NCBI GenBank assembly: GCA_030052745.1
Contig: JANBVO010000025.1
Span: 248,001 to 312,000 of the forward strand
Reading direction: 5' to 3'
Source: Pleurostoma richardsiae
Lineage: Eukaryota > Ascomycota > Sordariomycetes > Calosphaeriales > Pleurostomataceae
DNA: 64,000 nucleotides
Position numbers and translations under genes: made by a program. Positions 53,980-64,000 of this stretch are shown one piece after another. How positions within the stretch are numbered: the first letter of the stretch is position 1; each line of letters starts with the position of its first letter. The notes under the pieces are model-generated. The model was not told the DNA's origin. It made no database searches and worked only from the letters and a program-made list of their open reading frames with translations.

Positions 53980-56659
53980 CTACTGCGCCTCCGGCACCCC
54001 CGAGTCGCGCAGGAACGCCGCGACGACGGCGCCCTTCGGCGTCCACCCGCCGGGGTTGTTCTCCTGCGCCACGACGGCCGCCGCCGCCGCCCCGCCGGCG
54101 TCGTCGTACACCAGGTTCGTCGCGCTCTTGCTGGCCAGGCTGTACCAGAACGTCGCGTCGGTCCCCTCGCCCGCCCGCGCCATATTGACCTGGCATATCG
54201 ACCCCGTGGCGTCGCACCCGGCGTCCTGCCACGCGTTGTCGTTCATCTTGTTGAAGAAGACCCACAGCGCCGACCCGTGGATGACCACGCCGCTCGAGCC
54301 GGTCATAGTGTGTGCCCACGCCCGGTAGCACTGATCGTTGTTGCCCTCCCCCTGCGCTGCGCAGTTGGCGAAGTCGGGGTCCCCGACCGCCGCGGACGGC
54401 GTCCAGGGGGCCGGCGCCCGCTGAGGCGTGCCCTCGCCCTGCCAGTAGGGGTTCTCCGTCTGCTGCAGGCCCACGTAGACGTTGGCCGCGCCGTGCAGGT
54501 TGTACTGGTACAGCACGCAGTGCTCGAACCCCGTGCCGACCAGCCACGTCGGCCGCGTCGACTCGACGAGCGCGCCGCGGCCCACGGCGATGTTCTGCGC
54601 CGCCGTGCCCGGGTCGAGCCCGTGGTCCGCCACCCAGCCCCAGACGTCCTCGAGGTAGGCCGAGGCGGTGGGCGAGACGTGCAGCAGCGCGAAGGCCGCC
54701 TTGCAGTCCGCCGGGTCGGAGCCGCCGCAGTTGGTGCTGACGAGCGAGTCGATGGACCCGCCGGCGCGGATGACGCAGTTCCAGAGGCCGACGTCGCCAG
54801 GGTTGGGGCCGGCCATGTTGATCTGCAGGATGGTCGCGCCCTGCAGCACGTCCTGCACCGAGAAGAGCATGTCGGTGAGCTGGGCAACGCCCTCCTCGCC
54901 CTCCTTGCCGACCATGACGACCGGCTGCGGCGAGTCCGGGTTGAAGAAGAGCGAGCCGGTGCCGGAGATGACGCTCAGGACCTCGCCGACGATGCGCGAT
55001 CCCGGTGGCACGTAGATGGTCTCATTGGTGCGGTAGATGCCCTGCGGGAAGAAGACGATCTTGCATCCCGTGTACTTCGTCAAAATGGCGTTTATGGCTG
55101 GGCCGTCATCGTGGCTGTCTGCAGGGGGTGCGGTCAGCATGAGGTACGTTTTTTTAGGCCTGGTGAAAGCAATGAGTGAACCTACTGTCCCCATAGACGG
55201 TAAACTCAGGGTCACCCTTGATGCTCACAACTTGGCTGATGTCGTACTGCTCATACTGCGGCATCTGCATGGTGAAGTATTTGCCGTCAGACAGCAGCGC
55301 AGCGGGCCGGTTGATCGGATATGTCGTTCCGGACTGGTAATTCTGCGGGCTCCTGTTTTCTTGCCGTCAGCAATGTGCAACCCACTCGTCTACCCCTTGC
55401 ACAGAAGACAGCCCAGATACTCACTCATTGCCCATAACCCAAGTCTGCCCAGCCGGCACCGAGCCCTCGAGCAGTGTGTCGCCTGTCGACGACTTGACCG
55501 CCACCGTCCCATCTCCCGCGACGTCGAGGTTGTCGATGGTCAGCGAACCTTCACCGTCGCCGCTCACATAGGCGTTGACAGCGGCGTTGCAGGTGGAGAT
55601 GCTCGAGTCGACGAGGGACACAGCCCCAGCAGAGCCGCTGCGACCCATGTCGACGCCGAAATTGCAGTTACTGAAGGTCATGCCCTGGAACGTCGCGATG
55701 AAGGCACTGCTGATGTAGACGCCCACGTTGCAGCCGTTGAAGCTCAAGTTCTTGAAGATGTACTGCTGGTTCGAGAGGGAGATGCCCTTAGCACCGCCCT
55801 CAAAGGACTGTGATGAGGAGTCAGTATCGGCCCTCTTCCAACTAATGAAATCATTATGGCATGCCCAGGAGAGATGACAAGATACATACACAGTCAGAGA
55901 TGATGATCCCACTCCCGCCGTTGGCCATTGTAATGCCAGTGTGCTGCGAGGAGTTGGGCATCTTAATCTTCACATTGGACAAGCTGCACCCCTGACTGAC
56001 GCTCCAGTCCATGCCCACGGCCGCCGTGTCGGTGGTTATCTCCGTTGTGTCGATGACCAAGTTCCGCACCGTCATGTAGAAGTTCTTGGTCGCGCTGCCG
56101 TCGCCCTGGTGCGAGTCGTACCCCAGGATGACCGGGTCGGTGCCGAGCGCCGGGTCCGCGATCAGCGTGGGCGGGTCGAGCGGGTCGCCGACCAGGAACG
56201 TGCTGACCAGCATCTGGATGGGCGACTTGATCCGGTAGGTCCCCGGCGGCACGTAGATGTACGCGGGCCGGGTCGTGACGGTGTTGCCGGTGCGGTCCCA
56301 TGCTAGTACGATCAGTCAGCATCGCTCGAGTCTCATCAGCCTGTGTGCGGAGAGGACACACCATTGATGGCAAAGTTGAACGCATCAGCCGAGTCGTCGA
56401 CGCCGGTATTGTCTGCGCCATACTGCACCGCCGTACGGTAATACTGGAACGTGCTATCTGTGCTGTACGGTGTCGTGCCGTTGTGCCCAATCTCGGCCCT
56501 CCACCAGGTGCTTGGGTTTCCCGCTACAGGGCCTGAGCATGTCTCCTGCCTCTCCTTGATAAGGCGATCCTCCAGAGCTTGAGCTCCGTCTTCAAGCGGG
56601 TGCGCCGCTGCACTCGTAGCGAGCAGCCCTGCGAACAGAGCAAGGCTTCTGCCCAGCAT
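53980..56659 (-). CDS. Secreted GH55 beta-1,3-glucanase
   Basis: Extracellular glycoside hydrolase family 55 enzyme, an exo-beta-1,3-glucanase acting on laminarin-type glucan. Five exons, 56659-56362, 56302-55890, 55807-55425, 55352-55186 and 55118-53980, close in phase for 799 residues, the usual GH55 length. A signal peptide is evident (MLGRSLALFAGLLATSAAAH). Two tandem right-handed beta-helix halves follow: the first with STWWRAEIGHNGTTPYSTDS, YYRTAVQYGADNTGVDDSAD and YIYVPPGTYRIKSPIQMLVS; the second with NSHDDGPAINAILTKYTGCK and IVFFPQGIYRTNETIYVPPG. The motif LVGTGFEHCVLYQYNLHGAA contains a Glu that is a candidate for the catalytic acid, though I cannot place it firmly. Role: own cell-wall turnover or feeding on other fungi or algae. 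Confidence 0.95.
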
Positions 56660-57928
56660 CGTGACAGATGGAAAGTCAATGACACGGACGAGCACCCTTG
56701 GAAGAGGTGACTTTGACTTCGACGCTGAACTAGAAACATAGAGAATGAAGCAAGATGTCCATTTTACCAGAGGTCAATCGTGAACATGGTGTTCACGGTG
56801 CTTTAAATACTCACACAATACGCATTTTGTTTCCCTGCGATCTATGGTCCATGAGAGCAGATCTCTGTCTTGGCCGGCATCAGCTCTAGCTACTGCTACC
56901 CCTGCTGCATCTGGTGAGAATGGCCCTCGTCTAGCAAATGATTACTCAGAGCGTAGGGCTCTTGCAGGGCTTCAAAGTGGGCTGTCAGCAGCGGTAGCAT
57001 CACTGCTTTAAGGGTTTGATTTGAGGATTCCTCAGCTTCGCCAGTAGCTGACAGGGGGCAAGAACAGGTCCAGAGACAGTATTCGGTGTTCCGACCCTGG
57101 ACCGGCATTTATCTGCTCTGGTAGTGCCATCAGTACAGGCACAGCCACGGTGTGCTGCTGTTACGAGGGGAACAGAGATGTCGAAGATCGTCCTCGGCGA
57201 GTGGACCTGTCAGCACTTGCAAGGTCTACTTATAGAAATCCGACCTACTATCCCCCGTACTATTCCGCCGTTGTCTTCTGCTCTCATAGCACTTCTATCT
57301 CTCCTGCGATCCTTGGACCTAAGAAGAATACATGAGAGGAGTCGAGAGAGGCGACGCCAGCAGTTGAGCGGCTGCCGGCGCGATGAGATGGCTCCGAACT
57401 TCCGGACGACGCCCGGGGCACCGGTGCTGGCTTCCGGTTTCTTCAAGGGTTTGCGTCTCCGGGGCGTCTACTTCTGAGAAGGTTTCCGGCGCAGTATATC
57501 TGCAATGTTTCATGGCACCGGCTCCCGAATTGGCGCCTGTGTCTTCGACTAGATAGGAAGAAGGGGCCAGGCCGGTTAGTAGATATTGAAAGGCATGTCC
57601 TTTTCCCTTCGCCGCTCTTCTTACAAGTTGCGCTTATGCCTAACTAGGTAGTTCCAATACAAATGATTCCAAGATCACCCGAGTCCTTCAATCTCTGGCT
57701 TAGGAAAGATGTTCTGATGACACGGGAACAGGATCTTCGTGGCAACTACTGTAGGTCTGCTTAGAAGTCCAGATGGCGTGCGAATCAGCCCCACCATCCC
57801 GGACTTCAGCGTAAAACTTCACGGCGCCATCTCCGTAGCACAGAAAGCAACGACCCTGTGGATGCAGATATTTTACTCTCACGTATAGGAGTAGATACTG
57901 GACGGCTTAGATAGCCTGGGCATCAACG
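56660..57928. promoter_or_regulatory. Shared upstream region of GH55 and fRMsr genes
   Basis: About 1.27 kb between divergent genes. A TTTAAATAC stretch near 56800, about 140 bp from the GH55 ATG, could be its TATA element. No further gene or named site is supportable. Confidence 0.45.
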
Positions 57929-58743
57929 ATGGTGAGCAGAGCCCTAGTTCGCATGCTGTTGAAAGCGTTTATGCAAGACTTCTCACCAGCGCACAACAGG
58001 TCCACGCCGACGCATCCAACTTCGCGGAGGACGTCTCCAAAGAAGAGGCGTACACACAAGTCCTCGAGCAGGCCGAAGGTCTCTTCGATGGTCAGAGGAA
58101 CTGGGTATGTATCCTCGCCCCGTTGCACCCTGCGTTCACAAGTTCTGATCATGATGCATGTAGGTCTGGTAAGCCTGCGGTCTCCTTGATATCAGCCACC
58201 GATGTTTGCTCACTGGTCTGTCAAGTAACCTCGCCAACACAGCCTCGCTCCTCTGGCACGCATTCAAGTCGATGCCCTCACCCAGCAACCAAGTGAACTG
58301 GGCTGGTACGTAGCACCTTCCCCTTACCCACCCACCACGTCCTAACAAAACCGCCCTTCACCTTCATAGGCTTCTACACCCTCGATCCCCTCCACCCCAA
58401 TAGCCTAATCCTAGGCCCCTTCCACGGCAAGGTCGCCTGCCAGACCATCGCCTTCGGCCGGGGCGTCTGTGGCGCCGCCGCCTCCGCGCGCTCCACCCAG
58501 CTGGTCCCGGACGTGGAGCTGTTCCCGGGCCACATCGCCTGCGACGGCGACAGCCGGAGCGAGGTGGTGGTGCCTGTCTTCGCGGGCGCCGCCGGGGAGG
58601 AGGAGGAGGGCGGCGCGGCGCGGGGGAGGCTGGTCGCCATCATCGACGTGGACTGCGCGGCCGTCAAGGGGTTCGACGAGGTGGACAGGCGGTTCCTGGA
58701 GAGGCTGGCGGACCTGGTGGGGAGGAGCTGTGACTGGCCATGA
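57929..58743 (+). CDS. Free methionine-R-sulfoxide reductase (GAF domain)
   Basis: Cytosolic enzyme that reduces free Met-R-sulfoxide with thioredoxin; yeast counterpart YKL069W. I read five exons: 57929-57931 (the ATG only), 58000-58104, 58164-58168 (5 nt), 58226-58305 and 58370-58743, for 188 residues, close to the 180 of yeast. The spliced product reads MVHADASNFAEDVSKEEAYT, then GLFDGQRNWVCNLANTASLL, NQVNWAGFYTLDPLHPNSLI, with the three family cysteines in VACQTIAFGRGVCGAA and FPGHIACDGDSRSEVVVPVF. The 5-nt exon supplies V-C of RNWVCNLAN and repairs the phase. A loop of Glu/Gly/Ala (EEEEGGAARG) is inserted before the last strand. The frame upstream of 58000 stays open without an ATG, so a longer N-terminus from an unseen exon is possible. 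Confidence 0.88.
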
Positions 58744-59159
58744 AACGGGCACTGGCCTCGTGGGGCTTTGATGGCATGCGTGAAGAGTGCTGGAACTGGG
58801 GGGTTCGACCCTGTTTATAGATCAGGTCGAATTCATAAGGACTGGATCCGAACTCCTAGCATGTTCACACACAAAATTGACGAAGTCACGACGCAGGTAA
58901 CCCCATACGAGAGCTTCCATTGCCAATTTTGATATGTTGTGCGGCTCGAACTACCAGTTTCTCACTACCTACCCTATTGCAGACCGCGCCTCCGTGATTA
59001 CCTGCTGAACGCCCGTGGCGTCTAGCAGATAAACGTCTGCATGCTTCCAATTCAGCTCGCCGCCACCAAGATAAGCGTAAACGACCGTGATAGTATTAAT
59101 ACACGACAGATATCCCACAAACGTGTTGCTTTTCCCTCGATCATACGGGTCAAGGAGGC
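58744..59159. other. Convergent 3' intergenic region
   Basis: About 420 bp between the fRMsr and SPT16 stop codons. Contains a GGTTCGACCC string that I considered and rejected as a tRNA T-arm. No gene seen. Confidence 0.65.
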
Positions 59160-62100
59160 CTAGCGCTTCCTCTGCTTCTTCTTGCTGCTGCGATCCTCGT
59201 CGTCCAGACCGCTCTCCCGGTCACGCTTCTTAGCCTTGCGCTCGAGCTCGTCCCAGTCGTCGGCCTCTTCCTCGTCACTCAGGTCGGCCTCGTCGCTGGC
59301 TTCGGCCGAGGCGTTAGAGTCATACTCCGAGTCATCCTCGCTGGATTCAGATGCCTCCTCGAGCTCGCTCTCGTCGATCTCAAAGTTGCTTTCCTGTTCC
59401 TCTTCCTCGTCGTCGCCCTCGTCGTCGCTCTCGTTTTGCAGGAACGACCAGCCGCCGTCGACGAAGAACTGGTGCGTGTCCGCGTTGACAGTCTTCATGA
59501 TAGTCGGCCAGTTGAGGTTGAGTGGACCCTCCGTGTAAGCGATGTCGGACGAGTCGAGGAATTCCTTAACATCCTCGAGCGACTCGACCGGAATCGTGTT
59601 GATGTGGTAGGGTGGCCGGGAAAAATCCTTGAATACAAAGACAAGGTCAAAATTCTTGAGGCCAAACTGAACACGCTCCAAGTGCGCAATCTCAATGTCC
59701 TCGAGGGTGAGAACCATGAAAGGGGGTTCGGTGACCTGGATCAAACACTCCGTCGTCGGCTGGATGTAGACGTTGCTTCGGAACGGGACACCATTAAAGC
59801 CCAGCTCTCTGAGAGGCATGTCAACCTCGATGTTCTCGTTCCGTCCCGCCTCGGCAATTTTCTCGGCGAAGCCCTTGAAGAGGCGATCGAGTTCCTGCCT
59901 GCGACGGCGCTCCTCTTGCTCAGCCTCGAACTCATCCTCATCTCCATAGCGGTACTTCCGCTTTCGGTTACCAGTTTCATCAAACTGTATATCCGTAGCT
60001 TCGCGGTAAAACTGCACATCCTTGGTCTTTTTCTTGTTCCCGATGATGATAGGATCCTTGAGATGGATGTGGATAATCACAATGAGCTCATGCTGGCAAG
60101 GCTGGAAAAAGAGATGGCGGACGTTGGAGAAGAGAATATCGACTCTCTGCTGCGTGCTAAGCGGCGACTGGTAACGGATACCATTTTGATGGATCTCGAC
60201 CTTGCCAGGAACACGCTTGCCTTCCATAGCCGGTCGGATGAAGACATTATCCAGCACGGCAGGCCGTCGATCTAGAAACCGGTTAGTCTTTGAGTATACC
60301 AGCCTAACGACTGAATCACTTACTTCTTATCTCGATCAGCTTATCCTGCTCAACAACGTCCTCCATATCCTTTTTCTCCTGTTCTCTCTTGATCGCATCT
60401 CTCTTCATGTTCGAGATCTGCGTCGCAATCTCCTCATATCTGGATCCATCAAGAGACCGGAACGTCAAGCTTCTGACAAAGTGGGCTGAAGCGTCTTCAA
60501 ACGGCTGATCATCCTTGCGGCCGACACCCTGACCGGGAGACAGGAAGTTGATGCGGAGGAAAGACCAGTCTCCTTCGTCGTTCTTGCTCGCGTTCTTGAT
60601 AGTATTGATGTGAAATGGGACGGGCCGCCCCATGACAGGAACGACAACGGTCGAGTTCTTCTGGTCGACAACAATCGAAAGATCCCGGACTTTGGCGGGG
60701 AACTGGTTATCGCGCTTGTATGACTCGAACCGCTTGAACTTCTTCACCTCAACACCATTCTGCCCGCTCGTGGATTCGGCAAACCTGGCGAGGCCCTCCT
60801 TCTGCTTCTTGGATGCCAGCTCCTTCTGGTGGTCACGGCGCTTCTTCTCGGCATCTTCATCGACCTGCGTTGTGCGTTCCGAGCGCAACCGCGTGCTGGT
60901 GATGTTCTTAGTAGCCACCGCACCGACTCTCGAGTCCCTCTTCTCCTTCTTTGGAGTAGGCTGCATCTCCTCGTCGTCCTTGAAGAAGAATGAGCTCGCA
61001 TCCGCATCGGAAGGCGCATCTCCGGTGAAGATGACAGGTTCGCTGGTCGTGACTCGAATGGTATCTGTGATCACCAGAGAATAGATCTTGCTATTCTTGT
61101 CCTGCGGCTGCGGGTTCTCGATATCGTTGAATCCCGTGGTGATGCAGAGAGTCATACCGTCCTTCAAGGTCCGCGTATTCTTGGCATTAAGGACAAGAGT
61201 AGGATCTCTGTTCTCGAGGCCGACGCCGTAGCCCACGTTCTTAAGGAAGTGCTTCTCAAGCTCGGGCTTCTTGCTCCTGATGTAGCTCAGTGCCTTGTTG
61301 TACACATCCTTTACGACGACGCCCTCTCGGATTTCCTTCATTACGAGATTGTGGACGTTGTACAGTAGCTTGTAGCTAGCCTCCTGAGACTTGTTCGGGT
61401 CGACGAGGAAAGTGCGCGCAATCGAGGAGCAGTATGACTTGTACCGCAGACCCATAGCGGCAATGATGATGCCGGGGTGCAAATTCTCATCGTTGACTTC
61501 TGACTGCATCTTCAGGTCGTATTTGCCTCCGCTTTGAATGACCGGTCCGAGAACCCAGTCCAGCTGATCCGGGTCGAAGTCGTTCGGTAGTTTCTGCTTG
61601 TTAGGGAGCTCGACCGTTTTCCAGAACTTCTCGTCGTCAAGCTTCTTCTCGACCTTGTCTGCTAGAGCGCTGTGCTTGACCTTCTTCTCTTGGTCCAGGA
61701 TGTTGGACATCTCGTCGAGGAAGTAAGGATGCATGAGTGCGATGCATGCCTTGGAGGATGTTCGCATCGCGCGGAGCTCCGTCTCATCTTTGACGGAGAA
61801 TGCGGCGGCAGACAGCGCTTGTGTGACATCGCTTTCCTGGACATCTTTGCATTTGTCGGCGAAAACCTTCTTCCAGTCATCGACAAGCGGTCCCTTAGAC
61901 GTGTCTTTCGCGATGACGCCGACTTTGTTCTGTAGCGATGTCCCGTTAGTAGCCAATCGGAGGAGATGGGGCAAAATGAAATTTGTGACCTACTCCTGCT
62001 GCCTTGATCTTTTCTGCGATCTGTACATAGAGCTTTTCGTTCGCGGCCGCGTCTTTGCCGCGGACGAAGACCTCAACTGGAAACCGGCCACCCTTAATCT

Positions 62101-62497
62101 GATCGAGATACTTTGCTAGTGCACGGTTAGCAGTGACGGGTGCGAGAATAGACACACTACCTGCTCACCTTTCTTTGCCGTAGTGAGGATGTAGAGGGTA
62201 TCGAGTGTGAACAGCATCATGGTGGTCGGGAACTCGTAACCGAGTAGCCAAAACTGCACCGGGTCAGCAAAAGCAGCCGCACGAAGCAGCAAAGCAACGA
62301 GCTGGATGTGGCCAACGTACATGCATCGCGTTGTTCTTGTGGAACTCCTGGCCCTCCTCGACCTTGCCCATCATGATGACGATGGACGAGACGCCGCCGA
62401 AGACCTCATCGCCGGATCGCTTGTCGGCCTTCCAGGCGCTGACGAAATGGCCGATGCGCTCCTGGAAGAGCTTGCTGTCGATCTTGATTTCCGCCAT
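59160..62497 (-). CDS. SPT16: FACT complex subunit Spt16
   Basis: Large subunit of the FACT histone chaperone (with Pob3), which reorganises nucleosomes during transcription and replication in the nucleus. Five exons, 62497-62321, 62253-62169, 62115-61994, 61929-60324 and 60271-59160, close in phase for 1033 residues, the normal Spt16 size. The N-terminal peptidase-like domain, catalytically dead, shows [60 protein letters not shown] and [21 protein letters not shown] charged linker ([20 protein letters not shown]) follows, then the Rtt106-like middle domain ([60 protein letters not shown]). The last 80 residues are highly acidic ([19 protein letters not shown]) with a basic KKKQRKR end, as expected for histone binding. 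Confidence 0.97.
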
Positions 62498-64000
62498 GAT
62501 GACCGAGCGAGAAACGTGCGGGCGCGGTGATGGTTGATGGCAGGAAGCCCGGATGCGCGCAGCGACGGAGAAAGGCTGCGTGCGCTGATGAAGAAAGGGA
62601 AGGTCGGCGAGCTGTCCAGTCAGCCGTTCCAAGAAATTTGGAGGTGAGAGAGTGGTGAGGCGAGAGCTCGCGTTCCTCACGCGTTGATTAAAGTGGTCCG
62701 TGCCCCTCTACGGTCCCTTCTGCCTGAGGCACTGACTCAGCCTCCTCGTACTTTCCCACCCTTGAGATAGAAGACACACCAATGCAACGCAGCTACAGCA
62801 CTTATCAAGGACGGTAGGAAGTGGTATCGGAGATGTTGGAAGTGCCGCTTCCCATTAACAACGAGAGGAGATAAGCCGAAAATTCTAACGAAGATGACAT
62901 AGTGGACTGCGCCGAAAGTTAACCAGTAAACCTACCGCAACACGATGCTCGAAACTACGGTACTAGGATACCATCCTGCACATGCAATACCTGAACACGA
63001 CGAACGTCAATAATTCAGGGTACTTGCAAGCAAATCACAGCCATAGGAGCAGTCCATTGTCCTTGTCTAGGAGCCAGACATGATGGGAACTTTTGGCACA
63101 GACACGTTCACCCCATGAAAGAGCAGCACAGAGGACTCTCGCAGAACACAGGGCGTCTCTTCTTTCCATAGGTACTCATCATCGCACGTTCGCAGGGACC
63201 CAAAGGTAGTTCGACAAGTGCATAAACATATTTGGATAAGCCAAAGTTCAAGCAACAGAGTTGAGTCTGGAAAATCGGCTCTCATTTAAATATCCGATAT
63301 CCGATTTAGCTCCAGTCTCCGGGGTCCGTACTGCCGGCATAGCTAGGCAGCTCTCACTCAGAGGGCCACCTTCTCGGCTCAGTATATGAACCTGAGGGGA
63401 AAGCCTGCTCGCTGCCATGCCCGATGCCGGACGGAATTAGCAAGTCGCTGCTTGTGCTGCTCGCTGCTTGTCCTGTTCAGTCACGGACGAGCTTCCATAT
63501 ATCCCGCCCGTGCTAAATGTCATGCCCCTCACACACCGAGTTGGTTCCCAGTCAGCACAAGGCCCTCGATCGGAGCAGCGGTGGTGTCTCTATGCCGGCA
63601 GGCACTACCGCCGGGCGAGGTCCGGAGGTAAAGGCAGGGAAAAGCTGCCAGAATGCAGCAACTATTTCCCTGTCTCGGGAACGGAATGAACGGCCTGCAG
63701 GCCTTAGGGCGCGCCAGTGTAGAACAAGACACGACCGGATTTCTAATCAAGCGTACGACGAGTCGGCCATGGCCCCACAAACGGCACGATGGTCGTTTCT
63801 ACATAATGTTAATATTTTTTTCTCTCTCCGCCCTCTGCGATTCCGGTCACTGCCCGAATGACCGGGAGTCCAGAGTGAGTGAGAGACAGCGCCTCTTGTC
63901 GGTTGTCCGTCCGTCCTTTAGAGCCGTCAGCCGCCGCCCGCGCCCGGTGTGCAGGTGTGTCCGTGTCTACGCAGCCACTCGCAACGTCAGGATATTGCGT
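62498..64000. other. Region upstream of SPT16 to window end
   Basis: About 1.5 kb. The left part is the SPT16 promoter. Several ORFs at 63386-63861 overlap in different frames without family motifs. The pyrimidine-rich stretch from about 63820 may be the leader of a plus-strand gene beyond the window. Confidence 0.5.

Noticed and set aside
58795-58880. GGTTCGACCC string resembling a tRNA T-arm
   Set aside because: No matching acceptor stem, D-arm or anticodon arm could be found around it on either strand.

Overview
This looks like nuclear DNA of a filamentous ascomycete (Pezizomycotina, most likely Sordariomycetes). Genes lie on both strands, are GC-rich, and carry short introns of about 45-130 bp with fungal GT..AG signals. 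The protein set is typical of moulds: a PTH11-like fungal rhodopsin-domain protein, a GH55 beta-1,3-glucanase, MIC12, a Boi-type polarity protein and a Nup2-type nucleoporin. I assign no species. I found no transposon, virus-like element, rRNA, tRNA or CRISPR array.

Layout. 0-13 kb: a 5'-truncated fungal rhodopsin-type membrane protein (+), a tyrosine/dual-specificity phosphatase (-), a long disordered protein of unknown function (-), HEM2 (+) and a membrane acyltransferase (+). 13-29 kb: a housekeeping block rich in mitochondrial, translation and splicing genes. It holds MIC12 (-) divergent from mitochondrial ribosomal protein bL17m (+), UTP25 (-) divergent from eIF3f (+), an R3H-SUZ RNA-binding protein (-), arginyl-tRNA synthetase (-) divergent from a zinc-knuckle/RS-rich protein (+), and Cwf18 (-). 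29-42 kb: a mitochondrial PPR protein (+), a low-complexity protein (+), a Boi1/2-like SH3-SAM-PH protein (-), a dienoyl-CoA isomerase (+) and TFIIH subunit Tfb5 (-). 42-64 kb: a single-pass PPxY protein (+), a Nup2-like nucleoporin (-), an SCP2 sterol-carrier protein with a peroxisomal signal (-), a secreted GH55 glucanase (-), free methionine-R-sulfoxide reductase (+) and FACT subunit Spt16 (-).

Nothing here forms an operon or a biosynthetic cluster. The genes are mostly independent housekeeping functions, but several sit as divergent pairs with short shared upstream regions (MIC12/bL17m, UTP25/eIF3f, ArgRS/zinc-knuckle, Cwf18/PPR). Exons were joined by eye, using GT..AG signals, codon-phase closure and family similarity.

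The most notable points are 22-residue tandem repeats in MIC12, very small coding exons (5 and 7 nt, plus an ATG-only exon), a dual-start arginyl-tRNA synthetase, a one-nucleotide phase mismatch in the zinc-knuckle gene, and a small membrane protein with two PPxY motifs. I did not find a clearly new biological system.
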